DNA of 64,000 nucleotides from Bacillus massiliigorillae (GCF_000380245.2 NZ_HG428741.1:3166887-3230886); one strand, 5' to 3'. Shown: positions 41,708 to 51,834, numbered from the stretch's first letter. Numbers and translations: made by a program. Notes: generated by a model from the letters alone, not told the origin.

Positions 41708-42274
41708 ATGAATAAGCAACAGAGAATAGAATTGTTAAACCGACAATCCAGAGCATTCACTAGCGGTATTGTTGAAAATATTAATGATCAGTGGGTTTTC
41801 TTTAATGATGAAAACGACGAAGCATTTCCACTAGAAGAATATATAGATCGAGAAATTGAAATTCATCGGGGCAATCGATGGAAGAAAGGTTTCTTATCCG
41901 ACGTGGGCGTCGTTACATTAAATCGAGAAACACTGTATTTACTTAACCAAGAAAAAGTGAGAATAAAAAAAGATTTACTATACTCTTTCGATAGCCTACT
42001 AGAAGAACTCAATGATGATTCATTCTTTCAATTTATTATGACTTTAAATTCTCTTTCTTTTTCAATCCACGATTGTATATATGGGTATAATCAACTTACA
42101 TTTTTAAATGATAAAAAAAACTGTAGTGGTGTTAATTTTTTTACATTTGATAATGATCAATGTATATGCGCTGTTCAACATCACTTTGTATATTCCACAA
42201 AAGAACATGACCGCTTTGAATTTACTTTAAATACAGGAAAAAGAATTGTAATCGAAAAATTCTGTCCGAAATAA
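41708..42274 (+). CDS. yisN: DUF2777 family protein (YisN-like)
   Basis: The protein has 188 residues from MNKQQRIELLNRQSRAF. GIVENINDQWVFFNDENDEAFPLEEYID and the C-terminal NTGKRIVIEKF resemble the Bacillus DUF2777/YisN family. The function is unknown; no membrane segment or known motif is visible. CGGAGGTTACGAC precedes the ATG. It is divergent from asnO, as in relatives. Confidence 0.75.
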   Translation: MNKQQRIELLNRQSRAFTSGIVENINDQWVFFNDENDEAFPLEEYIDREIEIHRGNRWKKGFLSDVGVVTLNRETLYLLNQEKVRIKKDLLYSFDSLLEELNDDSFFQFIMTLNSLSFSIHDCIYGYNQLTFLNDKKNCSGVNFFTFDNDQCICAVQHHFVYSTKEHDRFEFTLNTGKRIVIEKFCPK

Positions 42275-42275
42275 G

Positions 42276-42323
42276 AAAAAGCTGTGTGATACGAAAAAAT
42301 CGTACTTCACACAGCTTTTTTTT
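42276..42323. terminator. Bidirectional terminator behind yisN
   Basis: AAAAAGCTGTGTGA...TACG pairs with CGTA...TCACACAGCTTTTT, with eight Ts on the plus side. It also serves the convergent EAL-domain gene. Confidence 0.9.
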
Positions 42324-42326
42324 AGC

Positions 42327-45251
42327 TTAATTAATAAAAATTCGTTCTTTTGCTTGCTTTTCAAAGTCTTCAGGGATTAACGGCCTATTAATATAGTATC
42401 CCTGTACAAAATGGCACTTCATAATCTTCAATAGTGACATTTGTGCTTCCGTTTCGACGCCTTCAGCCACAATCTTTAGAGAAAGTCCATGCCCCATCGT
42501 AATAATCGCTTTCACTATAGCATTATCACAATTGTCTTCCTGTAAATTATTAATAAAAGAGCGATCGATTTTCAAATAATCGATTGGAAAATTTTTTAAA
42601 TAACTCAATGAAGAATATCCTGTTCCAAAATCATCTATGGATATTTTCACACCTAAATTTTGGATTTCATTCATGATGGCAATACTATGATTCATATTTT
42701 GCACCATGACACTCTCTGTCAGCTCTAAACGTAAGTATTTCGGCTCTAAATTTGCTGCTACAAGTGCATCTTTTACTTGTTGCACAAATTGAGGTTGTTG
42801 AAATTGATGAGCTGATACATTCACGGAAATAACTAAATTACCTAATCCTTTATCTTGCCATTCTTTATTTTGCTTACACGCCGTTTGCAATACCCATAAA
42901 CCGATTTCTTTAATGAGGCCTGTTTCTTCAGCAAGAGGTATAAACTCATTTGGTGGGACAATGCCATTCGTCGGATGCATCCAACGAATAAGTGCTTCAC
43001 TTCCATACAGTTTTTCACTTTGCAAATCCAATAATGGCTGATAGCATAAGAAGAACTCTTGATTCCTAATGGCTCTTCGTAAGCTACTCTCTAATTCTGT
43101 ACGTTGTTTCGCTTCCTCAATCATTTTCATATTGAAAAAAAGCACATTATTACCACCCATTGCTTTCACACGATTCATGGCAATATCAGCATGCTTCATT
43201 AAACGACTAGCATCCATTCCATCCGATGGATACATACTAATTCCAATACTAGAAGTAACATAAAACTCTTGATTATTATGTACAATAGGCCTGCCAATGC
43301 TATCTTCTACTTCTTGAACTACTCTTCTTACTTCTTTTATACTAACATTCTTAGTAAGAATCAGTGTGAACTTATCCCCAGCTAAATGACCGATATATGT
43401 ACCAGGTGGTGTTACACTCTTAATTCGCTCTGCAATTTCTTTAATAACCAAATCTCCGGAATAATGCCCGATACTATCATTAATATGCTTAAATCGGTCA
43501 ATATCAATGATAACAACAGATAGTTCCCTTTTTTTCTTATTCGAACGCTCAATATGTTCTACTAATAAATCAGTGAATTTCACTCGATTAGGAAGACCTG
43601 TATGACCATTATAATAGGCTAGCTTCAGCAATTGCTCTTCAATCCGCATTTGTTCACTTATGTTTCTACCTACTGCATGAATACCCACAATTTGTCCGTG
43701 AACAATAATAGGAATATTCTTCACTTGAAAATGTTCTAGCTTGCCATTTTTCAAACGTAAGGGTAATTCATAATATTGCATTTTTCCTTTCATTGCTTTA
43801 TTGAAGAAGATTTTAACTTGCGCTCTCTCTTCAATATCAACAAATTTACTGATAGAATAACCAATGACATCTTGTAATGGATACTGAAAGATTTTCGTAA
43901 AACTCTCATTTACGTGTGTTATATTGCCATCTAAATCTGTTGAGTAGACAAAATCAGTATTGTTTTCAAATAATGATTTGAAATATTGTTCAGATACCAC
44001 TAACTCTTCATTCAATGCTTTTATTTCTTTCGTTGTCGCTTGCATTAAATGTTCTAGTACCATAAGTGATTTTAACTCATTTGTAATCGTAAACGACCGT
44101 AGAACATCCTCTCTATCCTCCACATGAAAGGACTCTGCTAAAGTCACTATTGAAGCTACATTTCCCGAAGATGCTACCTCATCATCATACAGAGTACTAA
44201 GATGACCATTCGATATGAAACCACTATGACATCCAATTGTTTGAAGCATTTCTAATTCTTGCTTTGTAAAATTTCTAAGCAACCGTTTTCGCGAAAAATC
44301 ATGAAAAATAAAAATAGACTCCACAGGCTGCTTCGCCATTCGTTTAATCATTCGTTCCGATCGAGAAATTGTTTTTTGTACATCTACATACGAAAGAGTC
44401 AACAAATCTCCGTCTTTAATAGGATGACTCATTTCTATCGCGCCATTTCGGAAAATTCGATTAACAAATACGATCCTCTTCTCATACTCGTTTTCAAGAA
44501 TAAACGGAAATTCCGAGCCGGTATTAGGTAAATCTTTAATAAAATAATCCCCTAAATACTTCTTCAATAATTGATTAGGTTTCTTTCCATTTATGCCGTA
44601 AATGATATTATCCTTCGCTTTTGAAATAGTTAGACTGTTACCAACTAAAGACCACTTATGATCTTGGTATGCTGTAACAATTAAATCCTTATTACTAAGC
44701 GCTATAGCTACAACTCCATCCTCTACTATTTCATCAGTAGTGAAAACGATTGGTTGATTATGATTCGCCACTCCTCCAGCAATCACTATATCTTTTCGTT
44801 CATCTATAATACCTTGTATTAAGTTTGGTACTTTTATATTTACTCCTGCTGTAAAAAGAAATAATAACTTAGAATCAGTTCTTCCTACCCGATTAACAAT
44901 TGCTTTTCCCATTTCTTTCGAATTAGAGAAATCTTTACCTTGTAAAATAACACTGTTCACTTCTGTTCTTTCAAAAACTGTGAAAGATAAAAGTATTTCA
45001 TCTTCACACATTGAGCCATCAGCTACGGCTCCGTTTGTTGTACAGCCAGCAATGACAGCTTGTGGAAGATGTTCTCTCACAATCGTTGTTATAGATGTAA
45101 TTAAATCTACACTGATCTCCCCTGAAAAAATATGAACTAATACATTGGAATATAGGTTAAACCCTTCTTCCTCTAAGAATCGTTGTAATTTCTGTTCATC
45201 TACGTATATATAATTAGACGATTTAGCCAAAAAAAACATCACCACGCTCAC
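42327..45251 (-). CDS. FIST-PAS-GGDEF-EAL cyclic-di-GMP signalling protein
   Basis: The protein has 974 residues. An N-terminal FIST sensory region (FIST-N and FIST-C, ~20-390; AVIAGCTTNGAVADGSM, ESIFIFHDFSRKRLL) is followed by a PAS domain (~410-530; DFVYSTDLDGNITHVNESF). A GGDEF-type domain (~540-700) and an EAL domain (~715-965) complete it. The cyclase motif reads AGDKF instead of GGDEF, so diguanylate cyclase activity is doubtful. The EAL domain has EALIRW, DDFGTGYSSL and DYLKIDRSFI and is probably an active phosphodiesterase. FIST domains are thought to sense small ligands such as amino acids. No transmembrane segment is seen. The start is uncertain (GTG 45251 or ATG 45239). Confidence 0.9.
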   Translation of the reverse strand: MSVVMFFLAKSSNYIYVDEQKLQRFLEEEGFNLYSNVLVHIFSGEISVDLITSITTIVREHLPQAVIAGCTTNGAVADGSMCEDEILLSFTVFERTEVNSVILQGKDFSNSKEMGKAIVNRVGRTDSKLLFLFTAGVNIKVPNLIQGIIDERKDIVIAGGVANHNQPIVFTTDEIVEDGVVAIALSNKDLIVTAYQDHKWSLVGNSLTISKAKDNIIYGINGKKPNQLLKKYLGDYFIKDLPNTGSEFPFILENEYEKRIVFVNRIFRNGAIEMSHPIKDGDLLTLSYVDVQKTISRSERMIKRMAKQPVESIFIFHDFSRKRLLRNFTKQELEMLQTIGCHSGFISNGHLSTLYDDEVASSGNVASIVTLAESFHVEDREDVLRSFTITNELKSLMVLEHLMQATTKEIKALNEELVVSEQYFKSLFENNTDFVYSTDLDGNITHVNESFTKIFQYPLQDVIGYSISKFVDIEERAQVKIFFNKAMKGKMQYYELPLRLKNGKLEHFQVKNIPIIVHGQIVGIHAVGRNISEQMRIEEQLLKLAYYNGHTGLPNRVKFTDLLVEHIERSNKKKRELSVVIIDIDRFKHINDSIGHYSGDLVIKEIAERIKSVTPPGTYIGHLAGDKFTLILTKNVSIKEVRRVVQEVEDSIGRPIVHNNQEFYVTSSIGISMYPSDGMDASRLMKHADIAMNRVKAMGGNNVLFFNMKMIEEAKQRTELESSLRRAIRNQEFFLCYQPLLDLQSEKLYGSEALIRWMHPTNGIVPPNEFIPLAEETGLIKEIGLWVLQTACKQNKEWQDKGLGNLVISVNVSAHQFQQPQFVQQVKDALVAANLEPKYLRLELTESVMVQNMNHSIAIMNEIQNLGVKISIDDFGTGYSSLSYLKNFPIDYLKIDRSFINNLQEDNCDNAIVKAIITMGHGLSLKIVAEGVETEAQMSLLKIMKCHFVQGYYINRPLIPEDFEKQAKERIFIN

Positions 45252-45311
45252 AAAATATTACATTTTTATATTCTCAAAATATCATAAAAAAAGCGTGAAT
45301 AGTGAAAAAAA

Positions 45312-45348
45312 GAGAAAAAACTACTAAAATACTTAGTAGTTTTTTCTC
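45312..45348. terminator. Terminator behind yisL
   Basis: GAGAAAAAACTACTAA and TTAGTAGTTTTTTCTC form a 16-bp stem around AATAC, with T-rich ends on both strands. Confidence 0.85.
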
Positions 45349-45373
45349 AAAAGTTTATAATTTTGTAACGAAA

Positions 45374-45730
45374 TCAAGCTAAGAAATGGAAACCTTGTGG
45401 TAATCGGAAACCTAAAGCAATAATTGCTACTAACGCAACTACTAGTATAATTCCGAATCCCATTGCTCCCTTACCTTTGCTCATTCGAACTAATAACATT
45501 TCCATTAATCCGATAACAACAATACCAAGAATTATTTTACCTACATATTCAGGTGTAATATTAATTCCAATTAAAAGCATTCCACCAGTTGCAATAATTA
45601 GTAAGTAAACCACTCTTAGAATCATATGTGTTGTTTTATAACCTTGTTGGTTGCCTTTTTTCAATAATGATGTAGCCACAATAAGCAATACTAAAGCTGC
45701 TACCCATGTTGTAATATGCATATGAGTCAT
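45374..45730 (-). CDS. yisL: DUF1516 membrane protein (YisL)
   Basis: The protein has 118 residues from MTHMHITTWV with four hydrophobic segments (for example VAALVLLIVATSLL and FGIILVVALVAIIALGF). MTHMHITTW and the overall size match the Bacillus YisL/DUF1516 family, of unknown function. GAGGAGGATTTCTC precedes this ATG, which I prefer to the longer frame from 45766. It follows yisK on the same strand. Confidence 0.88.
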   Translation of the reverse strand: MTHMHITTWVAALVLLIVATSLLKKGNQQGYKTTHMILRVVYLLIIATGGMLLIGINITPEYVGKIILGIVVIGLMEMLLVRMSKGKGAMGFGIILVVALVAIIALGFRLPQGFHFLA

Positions 45731-45827
45731 GAGAAATCCTCCTCTACAAATATTCGTCTTTATCATATCATAGCGGTTAACTGATACATATTAATTAGCT
45801 TATCACTATCGAGATATTGTAAAATAT

Positions 45828-46736
45828 TTAGTCTATTTTGTTACAAAGTGTTCCGATGTTCTCAATTGTAATCTCTATTACATCGCCAGCTCTTAAAAAT
45901 TTAGGTGGTTTAAAGCCTTTACCAACTCCTGCTGGTGTTCCTGTTGCTATAATATCTCCCGGTTCCAATGTCATACCACTTGAAATGACTTCAATAATTT
46001 TAGGTATCGAAAAAATAAACTGATTCGTATTACCATTTTGTCTCAATTCACCATTAACTGTTGTTTGAACATTTAGTTGAAGAGGATGCTCAATTTGAGA
46101 TTTATGAACAATAAATGGTCCCATTGGACAAGTTCCATCCAAACTCTTTCCTAAGAAAAATTGCTTATGACGAGATTGAATATCTCTTGCTGTTACATCA
46201 TTTAAAATCGTATAACCAAAAATATAATCATTTGCTTCTGCTTCTTTTATTCCTACACCTTTTTTTCCAATAATGACAGCTAATTCACCTTCATAATCCA
46301 TCTGTTCTGTAAGCGCACTATGTATTGGTATAATGTTTTCATGACCGATTACAGTAGTAGGTGTTTTCGTAAACATCATAACATGTTCTGGTATATCTGC
46401 TGCACTTCCCATTTCAATTGCATGGTCGGCATAGTTTTTTCCTACACAAAAAATATTTTTTGTTGGTCTTGGAATAGGCGCTAACCACTTCACATCACTT
46501 GGATTAATAAATAAATTACTAGACGCAGGTTGATCCTTTGCCCATGTAGCAATCTCAGCAATAGAGCTTAAAGCCTCTTCTCCACTCCCAATTAATGCTA
46601 ACATGGTTGTTGGAACCATATGTTGTTGACCGTACAACGATTTAGCTGCTTCAGCGATTTGTAATAATTGCCCCGTTGATGCATCTTCTAAAACAACTAC
46701 TTGTTCATTATTCCATTCTACAGTTGCAAATTTCAT
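45828..46736 (-). CDS. yisK: FAH family protein YisK (oxaloacetate decarboxylase type)
   Basis: The protein has 302 residues of the fumarylacetoacetate hydrolase family. The metal ligands are Glu/Glu in DYEGELAVIIGKKG and Asp in ILNDVTARD. FCVGKNYADHAIEMGS, LDGTCPMGPFI and PGDIIATGTPAGVG are further signatures. The B. subtilis YisK is described as an oxaloacetate decarboxylase associated with the Mbl cytoskeleton. It is more distant from the hpaG1/hpaG2 proteins here than they are in function. It starts 1 bp after the upstream DUF418 gene ends, so both are one operon. Confidence 0.88.
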   Translation of the reverse strand: MKFATVEWNNEQVVVLEDASTGQLLQIAEAAKSLYGQQHMVPTTMLALIGSGEEALSSIAEIATWAKDQPASSNLFINPSDVKWLAPIPRPTKNIFCVGKNYADHAIEMGSAADIPEHVMMFTKTPTTVIGHENIIPIHSALTEQMDYEGELAVIIGKKGVGIKEAEANDYIFGYTILNDVTARDIQSRHKQFFLGKSLDGTCPMGPFIVHKSQIEHPLQLNVQTTVNGELRQNGNTNQFIFSIPKIIEVISSGMTLEPGDIIATGTPAGVGKGFKPPKFLRAGDVIEITIENIGTLCNKID

Positions 46737-46737
46737 A

Positions 46738-47946
46738 TTAATTCTCCCTTTCCGCTCTTTTTTTCATAGACGGCTTATGACCGTATGTTCCCCATCTCCA
46801 AATGTATTCGACTGGTCCAAATTTATAGGTTTTTAGCCACCATTTGCTTGCAAACATTTGTAGACTATATAGTAAGATTACTAAACAAAAGCCCATTGTA
46901 AAAGAAATTTGTCCATATAAACCTAGACCATATGAATAGAAGATAGTTGTACATACAAGAGACTGTAGTAAATAGTTACTAATAGACATTCTTCCAACAT
47001 AAGAAAAAGGCTTTAGTACAGTATAAATCCTTCTATTCTCTACTAATAAAACAATAATTGTAATATAGAAAAGCGCTAATAATGGACCACCAAAATAATC
47101 TTGTATCAGCATTCTCGTATATGGTAGCTTTCCATTAAAGAAAGGAAGTAGTTTACAAACCACTCCTCCGATAAAACTAAAGATTGATAAAGATACCAAT
47201 AGTTTGTTATGTACCTTTACATTTTCTAACCACTTTTGTTTAGCAAATCCTGCCCCTATCATAATAAGCGGTAAAATAGCCGATACAAGAAGCCATAAGT
47301 TAGAAGGACCATTTACTAAGTACCAATCATTAAAACGGTGTGAAAATATCTCAGTAAAGCTACCATTGCTATACACTTGTAAAGAAGATTCAATGGCTTG
47401 TGTATTCTTGAGGCTAGCTAACATACTAGCAGAATCATCAAACTTCTCTATAGCTGCTATTCCAAAGATCATTGTACCGTAGACAAAAACATAAATTAAA
47501 ATCCCTGTTAGTAGTAACGTCTTCCCTTTACATTTCCAAAAAAGCAGAAAAAAGAAGCCACAGATTGCATATGTAATTAAAATATCACCATGCCATAAGA
47601 CAAAAGCATGGATACATCCAAACAATAATAAAATCACTAATCTTCTACTAAAATATATCGGAAACGAAAGCTCTTTTATTCTTAAACGTTTTGCCAAAAT
47701 AATAGCTCCATATCCAAATAAGAAAGCAAATAATGGATAAAAACTAGCTTGTGCGAAAAAATCAACAATGCCATTGAGAAATTTATCGCTTGTACTTTTC
47801 CAATAAGTAGCTGGATTATAGTAATAAACAGGACTAAAAAAAGCTGGCATATTTACAAAAAATATCCCAAGGATTGAAAATCCTCTCAAAATATCAATTG
47901 ATTGAATACGTTCACTTTCTTGTATGGATTGCATTTTTTCTTTCAT
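46738..47946 (-). CDS. DUF418 family membrane protein
   Basis: The protein has about 402 residues with 8-10 hydrophobic spans. IQSIDILRGFSILGIFFVNMPAF at the N-terminus and the C-terminal KWWLKTYKFGPVEYIWRWGTYGHKP are hallmark DUF418 sequences. The family is of unknown, probably transport or acyl-transfer related, function. I use the ATG at 47946 because GATGGGAGTCC precedes it; the frame extends to 47976 without a ribosome binding site. It is tightly coupled to yisK. Confidence 0.85.
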   Translation of the reverse strand: MKEKMQSIQESERIQSIDILRGFSILGIFFVNMPAFFSPVYYYNPATYWKSTSDKFLNGIVDFFAQASFYPLFAFLFGYGAIILAKRLRIKELSFPIYFSRRLVILLLFGCIHAFVLWHGDILITYAICGFFFLLFWKCKGKTLLLTGILIYVFVYGTMIFGIAAIEKFDDSASMLASLKNTQAIESSLQVYSNGSFTEIFSHRFNDWYLVNGPSNLWLLVSAILPLIMIGAGFAKQKWLENVKVHNKLLVSLSIFSFIGGVVCKLLPFFNGKLPYTRMLIQDYFGGPLLALFYITIIVLLVENRRIYTVLKPFSYVGRMSISNYLLQSLVCTTIFYSYGLGLYGQISFTMGFCLVILLYSLQMFASKWWLKTYKFGPVEYIWRWGTYGHKPSMKKRAEREN

Positions 47947-48165
47947 ACCAGGACTCCCATCTTTTTCTTTTTTCATTATACTTCGAACTTCATTTAATAG
48001 TCAGCGTTCATTATTCCATATATTCTTAATACTATTTTACTAATCTACTCATACTTTAGACAAAAATTTTAAATTTTTCCGACTATTATACTCTTTTGGT
48101 TTGACCTACAAGATGTAACAGTATAATATTTTTATCAGACTTTTAAAAAGATTGGGTGTTCAACT

Positions 48166-49554
48166 ATGAAAAATGCATTATTTAGACGAAAGCCAATAGA
48201 AGATTTACTCTATCAAGGTGATTCAAAAAATCATTTGAAGAAAACGCTTAGTGCTTTCGATTTAATATTATTAGGAGTAGGAGCAATTGTCGGAACAGGG
48301 ATTTTTATTCTCCCAGGAACCGTTTCTGCTCTACATTCTGGCCCAGCTATCGTGTTTTCATTTATCATCGCAGCTGTTGTATGCGCTTTAGCAGGCTTAT
48401 GTTTTTCAGAATTTTCTTCCAGTATACCAGTAACCGGAAGTGCTTATACGTATGGCTATATTGTATTTGGAGAATTCATAGCATGGCTCATTGGTTGGGC
48501 TTTACTACTAGAGTATGGGCTAGCCGTTGCTTCAGTGGCTAATGGATGGTCGTCCTACTTAAATGCATTACTATCAGGATTTCATATAGAAATTCCAAAA
48601 GCGATTTCTGGCCCTTTCAATCCTACGGATGGTACGTATATTAATATTCCTGCGATGTTTATTATTTTCCTAACTGCTTTTCTATTAACTCTAGGAATCC
48701 GTGAATCTACAAGAATCAATGCTATCATGGTTGGTATTAAAATCATCGTTATCCTTCTTTTCATTGGTGTCGGTGTTTTCTATGTCCAACCTGCGAATTG
48801 GGAACCATTTATGCCATTTGGTTTTAAAGGTGTCCTAAGTGGTGCAGCACTCGTATTCTTTGCTTACCTCGGGTTCGATGCTGTTTCATCAGCTGCAGAG
48901 GAAGTAAAAAATCCTCAACGTAATATGCCAATTGGTATTATCGGTTCTCTAGCAATTTGTACTATTCTGTATGTTGCTGTGTCACTTGTTTTAACAGGAA
49001 TGGTTTCTTACACAAAGTTAAATGTAAGTGACCCTGTTAGCTTTGCCATGCAATTAGTTAATCAAGATTGGATTGCTGGAATTATCTCACTTGGCGCAGT
49101 TGTAGGAATGATGACAGTTATACTCGTTATGTCTTACGGTGGTACAAGATTACTTTATGCATTTGGTCGTGATGGACTACTACCGAAAAGCATGGCAAAA
49201 TTGCATGATAAATTTCATACACCAGTTAAAAACACATGGACATTTGCTGTACTTGTTGCCATTTGTGGTGGACTGGTTCCATTAGACAAACTTGCAGAAT
49301 TAGTAAACTTAGGAACCTTACTTGCCTTTACAATGGTTTCAATCGGTATTATCTTTTTGCGTAAAAATAAAAATTTACCTTCAGGTGGATTTAAAACACC
49401 ACTTTATCCTGTATTACCGATTTTATCTTTCATTCTATGTATATTCTTAATTACACAATTATCAGTTCATACTTGGATTGCTTGTAGCATTTGGTTTGTA
49501 ATCGGTGTAATTGTATACTTTATATATGGAAGAAAACATAGTGAGATGAATTAA
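48166..49554 (+). CDS. APC family amino acid permease (YfnA-like)
   Basis: The protein has 462 residues with 12 predicted spans. The APC signature FDLILLGVGAIVGTGIFILPG is at the first span, followed by AGLCFSEFSSSIPVTGSAYTYGY and FFAYLGFDAVSSAAEEVKNPQRNMP. It resembles cationic/branched amino acid permeases of the CAT type in Bacillus. The exact substrate cannot be told. The ribosome binding site is a weaker GGGTGTT. A bidirectional terminator overlaps its stop. Confidence 0.9.
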   Translation: MKNALFRRKPIEDLLYQGDSKNHLKKTLSAFDLILLGVGAIVGTGIFILPGTVSALHSGPAIVFSFIIAAVVCALAGLCFSEFSSSIPVTGSAYTYGYIVFGEFIAWLIGWALLLEYGLAVASVANGWSSYLNALLSGFHIEIPKAISGPFNPTDGTYINIPAMFIIFLTAFLLTLGIRESTRINAIMVGIKIIVILLFIGVGVFYVQPANWEPFMPFGFKGVLSGAALVFFAYLGFDAVSSAAEEVKNPQRNMPIGIIGSLAICTILYVAVSLVLTGMVSYTKLNVSDPVSFAMQLVNQDWIAGIISLGAVVGMMTVILVMSYGGTRLLYAFGRDGLLPKSMAKLHDKFHTPVKNTWTFAVLVAICGGLVPLDKLAELVNLGTLLAFTMVSIGIIFLRKNKNLPSGGFKTPLYPVLPILSFILCIFLITQLSVHTWIACSIWFVIGVIVYFIYGRKHSEMN

Positions 49555-49597
49555 GAAAAAGCTACTATTCACATTTCGTGAATAGTAGCTTTTCTTA
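49553..49597. terminator. Bidirectional terminator behind the permease and acyl-CoA synthetase genes
   Basis: AAGCTACTATTCAC and GTGAATAGTAGCTT form a perfect stem with A and T tracts on both sides. Confidence 0.9.
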
Positions 49598-49603
49598 ATT
49601 CAT

Positions 49604-51196
49604 TTAGTTTACAAAGCGACCTTCTTTACCATTTTCAGCCCAATAATCATTGCGAAGTTGAACTTTTTGAATTTTTCCAGATGCTGTCTTCGGTAGTTCT
49701 TGAACAAATGTAACACCTGTAACCGCCTTAAAATGTGCAAGTGAACTTCTAGAGAACGCAATTAAGTCCGCTTCTGTTATGGTTTGGTTTGGACGAACTA
49801 CAACAAATGCATGTGGTGTTTCTCCCCATCTCTCATGTGGTACAGCGATAACAGCCGCTTCCAGTACTGCTGGATGCTCATATAGATTTCCTTCTACTTC
49901 AATTGAAGAAATATTCTCTCCACCAGAAATAATTACGTCTTTCTTACGGTCTACAATATCAACATTTCCATATTCATCAACAGTACCCATATCACCCGTG
50001 TGTAACCAACCATTTCGAATCGTTGCCATAGTTGCTTCTTCATTCTTCCAATAGCCTTTCATGACACCATGGCTTCTTACAACCACTTCACCAATATCTA
50101 TACCGTTGTGAGCCACTTCTTCTCCGTTATCATTTACAACCTTCACTTTACATCCGACCATATCATGCCCAGCTTTCGCTTTCATACGATATTGATCTTT
50201 CAACGGTAGATGTTGCAAATGTGCACGAACTGTAGAAACAAGACTTAGTGGCGTAGTTTCTGTCATACCGTAAACTTGGATAAATTCCCACCCTAATTCT
50301 TTTTCCACTCTCGCTACAAAAGCAGGTGGTGGAGCTGAACCAGCAAGAACGATACGAACATTCTTATTTACTTTCGGGATATTATTTTCAAAATATTCAA
50401 ATAATGAGTTCAACACTGTTGGCGCCATATGCAGGATCGTAACACCATGTTTCTCCATAACATTAAAGACTGCTTCAGGTGTTGCCTTCTTAAGCATTAC
50501 CTGTCTCGCTCCGTTTAATGTGTAATAAAATGGAGATCCCCATCCGTTAACATGAAACATCGGTAACACATGTAAATATGTATCACTATCACTAACGCGT
50601 AAGTGATGCATTGTAGAAAATGCATGTAAATAATTATTGCGATGTGTCAACATAACACCTTTTGGGTCACCAGTTGTACCGCTTGTATATAGAAGTGAAC
50701 ATACATCATCTTCATCAACGTCAGCACGTTCAAATGATTCTCCTGAGTATTTCAATAACCATTGATCATAATCAATTTCAGTTGAATCATCATTTTTATA
50801 ATGTACAATAATATGTTCTACTGATACTAATCGCTCTTTAATCGGAATAATATATTGGTATAAATCTTGATCTACTACTAACACTTTCGATTCACTATGA
50901 TTCAAAATGAATAAATAATCTTCAGGCTTTAGACGGATATTCAACGGAACCATAATAGCTCCTAATTGGAATACACCATAAAACCCTTCTAACATTTCAA
51001 CTGTATTTGGTGCAAGATATGCTACTCGATCCCCTTTTGTAACCCCTAGTTCTTGTAAGCCCCTTGATAGTTGATTCACTCGATAGTTAATTTGCTTATA
51101 AGTAAACACTCGATCCTCAGTAAAAATTGCATCCTTATCCCCAAATAAATTTACCGCTCTGTCCAGAAAGTCCGTAACAACTAATGGTACATTCAT
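49604..51196 (-). CDS. Long-chain fatty-acid-CoA ligase family protein
   Basis: The protein has 530 residues of the ANL/AMP-binding superfamily. The P-loop-like motif is LLYTSGTTGDPKGVMLTH. VYGMTETTP, the HTGDMG aspartate and the C-terminal lysine in LPKTASGKIQKVQL complete the core. It activates a carboxylic acid with ATP and CoA; medium- or long-chain fatty acid, or an aryl acid, cannot be separated by eye. GTGGGAGGGGAAACC precedes ATG 51196; the GTG at 51211 lies inside that site. Confidence 0.9.
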   Translation of the reverse strand: MNVPLVVTDFLDRAVNLFGDKDAIFTEDRVFTYKQINYRVNQLSRGLQELGVTKGDRVAYLAPNTVEMLEGFYGVFQLGAIMVPLNIRLKPEDYLFILNHSESKVLVVDQDLYQYIIPIKERLVSVEHIIVHYKNDDSTEIDYDQWLLKYSGESFERADVDEDDVCSLLYTSGTTGDPKGVMLTHRNNYLHAFSTMHHLRVSDSDTYLHVLPMFHVNGWGSPFYYTLNGARQVMLKKATPEAVFNVMEKHGVTILHMAPTVLNSLFEYFENNIPKVNKNVRIVLAGSAPPPAFVARVEKELGWEFIQVYGMTETTPLSLVSTVRAHLQHLPLKDQYRMKAKAGHDMVGCKVKVVNDNGEEVAHNGIDIGEVVVRSHGVMKGYWKNEEATMATIRNGWLHTGDMGTVDEYGNVDIVDRKKDVIISGGENISSIEVEGNLYEHPAVLEAAVIAVPHERWGETPHAFVVVRPNQTITEADLIAFSRSSLAHFKAVTGVTFVQELPKTASGKIQKVQLRNDYWAENGKEGRFVN

Positions 51197-51540
51197 GGTT
51201 TCCCCTCCCACACTTTATATATATTTCTATTTCAGTTATATTTTAACACACAAATCGACAATATTGCATCATGTATTCGTACAATTTCCATCTGTTATAT
51301 AACATTATTTTATGATACATTTCTCTGTATAAACGGGTACTAAGCTACGTTATTCACACACCTCATTAACTTTTTTTCTGTTAATCATACAAAATCAGAC
51401 AAAATAAACGGAATTTCCAAATCAATATTTAATATTTACAAATACTAAATATTTTTTCCTTATATATGATTATCCGTAATTTATGCTTCCCTCATCACTT
51501 AGAAACCTTAACGCTTCGAAGAAATATGGGCAATCGAATC
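51197..51540. other. Divergent intergenic region between acyl-CoA ligase and gerP operon
   Basis: The sequence is A/T-rich with no open gene. I looked for a fatty-acid regulator palindrome of the TGAATGA-TCATTCA type and see none. Promoter elements for the ligase gene are not clear. Confidence 0.4.
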
Positions 51541-51597
51541 ACATTCTATAAGGCGAGTTCATACGATGTATAAACTAACGTAAGTAAGGTGGATGAT
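51541..51597 (+). promoter_or_regulatory. Candidate sigma-K promoter and leader of the gerP operon
   Basis: CATACGATG (51561-51569) is close to the sigma-K -10 consensus CATANNNTA, and an AC-containing -35 lies near 51539-51545. The gerP operon is known to be made in the mother cell late in sporulation. The leader includes TAAACTAACGTAA, which also precedes the DUF3941-like gene. Confidence 0.5.
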
Positions 51598-51819
51598 ATG
51601 CCAGCAATTGTAGGAGCCATACAAGTTATCGCAATTGGTAGTAGTGGTGTTTTCCATGTCGGAGATGTTTATAAAATCACCCCCTACTCTACATCCAAAA
51701 CATATGCAGGAGCAGGGTCTTTTAACACAGGAGAAAGTTTGTCTGTTTACAATAATGATAGCCGACTTTCCATAAATGATGATGACAACATTGATCAACC
51801 GATTGCATTTACTTTATAA
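51598..51819 (+). CDS. gerPA: Spore germination protein GerPA
   Basis: The protein has 73 residues from MPAIVGAIQVIAIGSSGVFHVGDV, the conserved start shared with GerPF. It ends near the DDDNIDQPI motif. GerP proteins are inner-coat components needed for germinants to reach their receptors. ATG 51598 is preceded by AAGGTGG. It is the first gene of a complete six-gene operon. Confidence 0.93.
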   Translation: MPAIVGAIQVIAIGSSGVFHVGDVYKITPYSTSKTYAGAGSFNTGESLSVYNNDSRLSINDDDNIDQPIAFTL

Positions 51820-51834
51820 AGGAGGAGGATTAGG

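Noticed and set aside
51197..51597. Fatty-acid regulator (FadR-type) operator before the acyl-CoA ligase
   Set aside because: No TGAATGA/TCATTCA inverted repeat is present.
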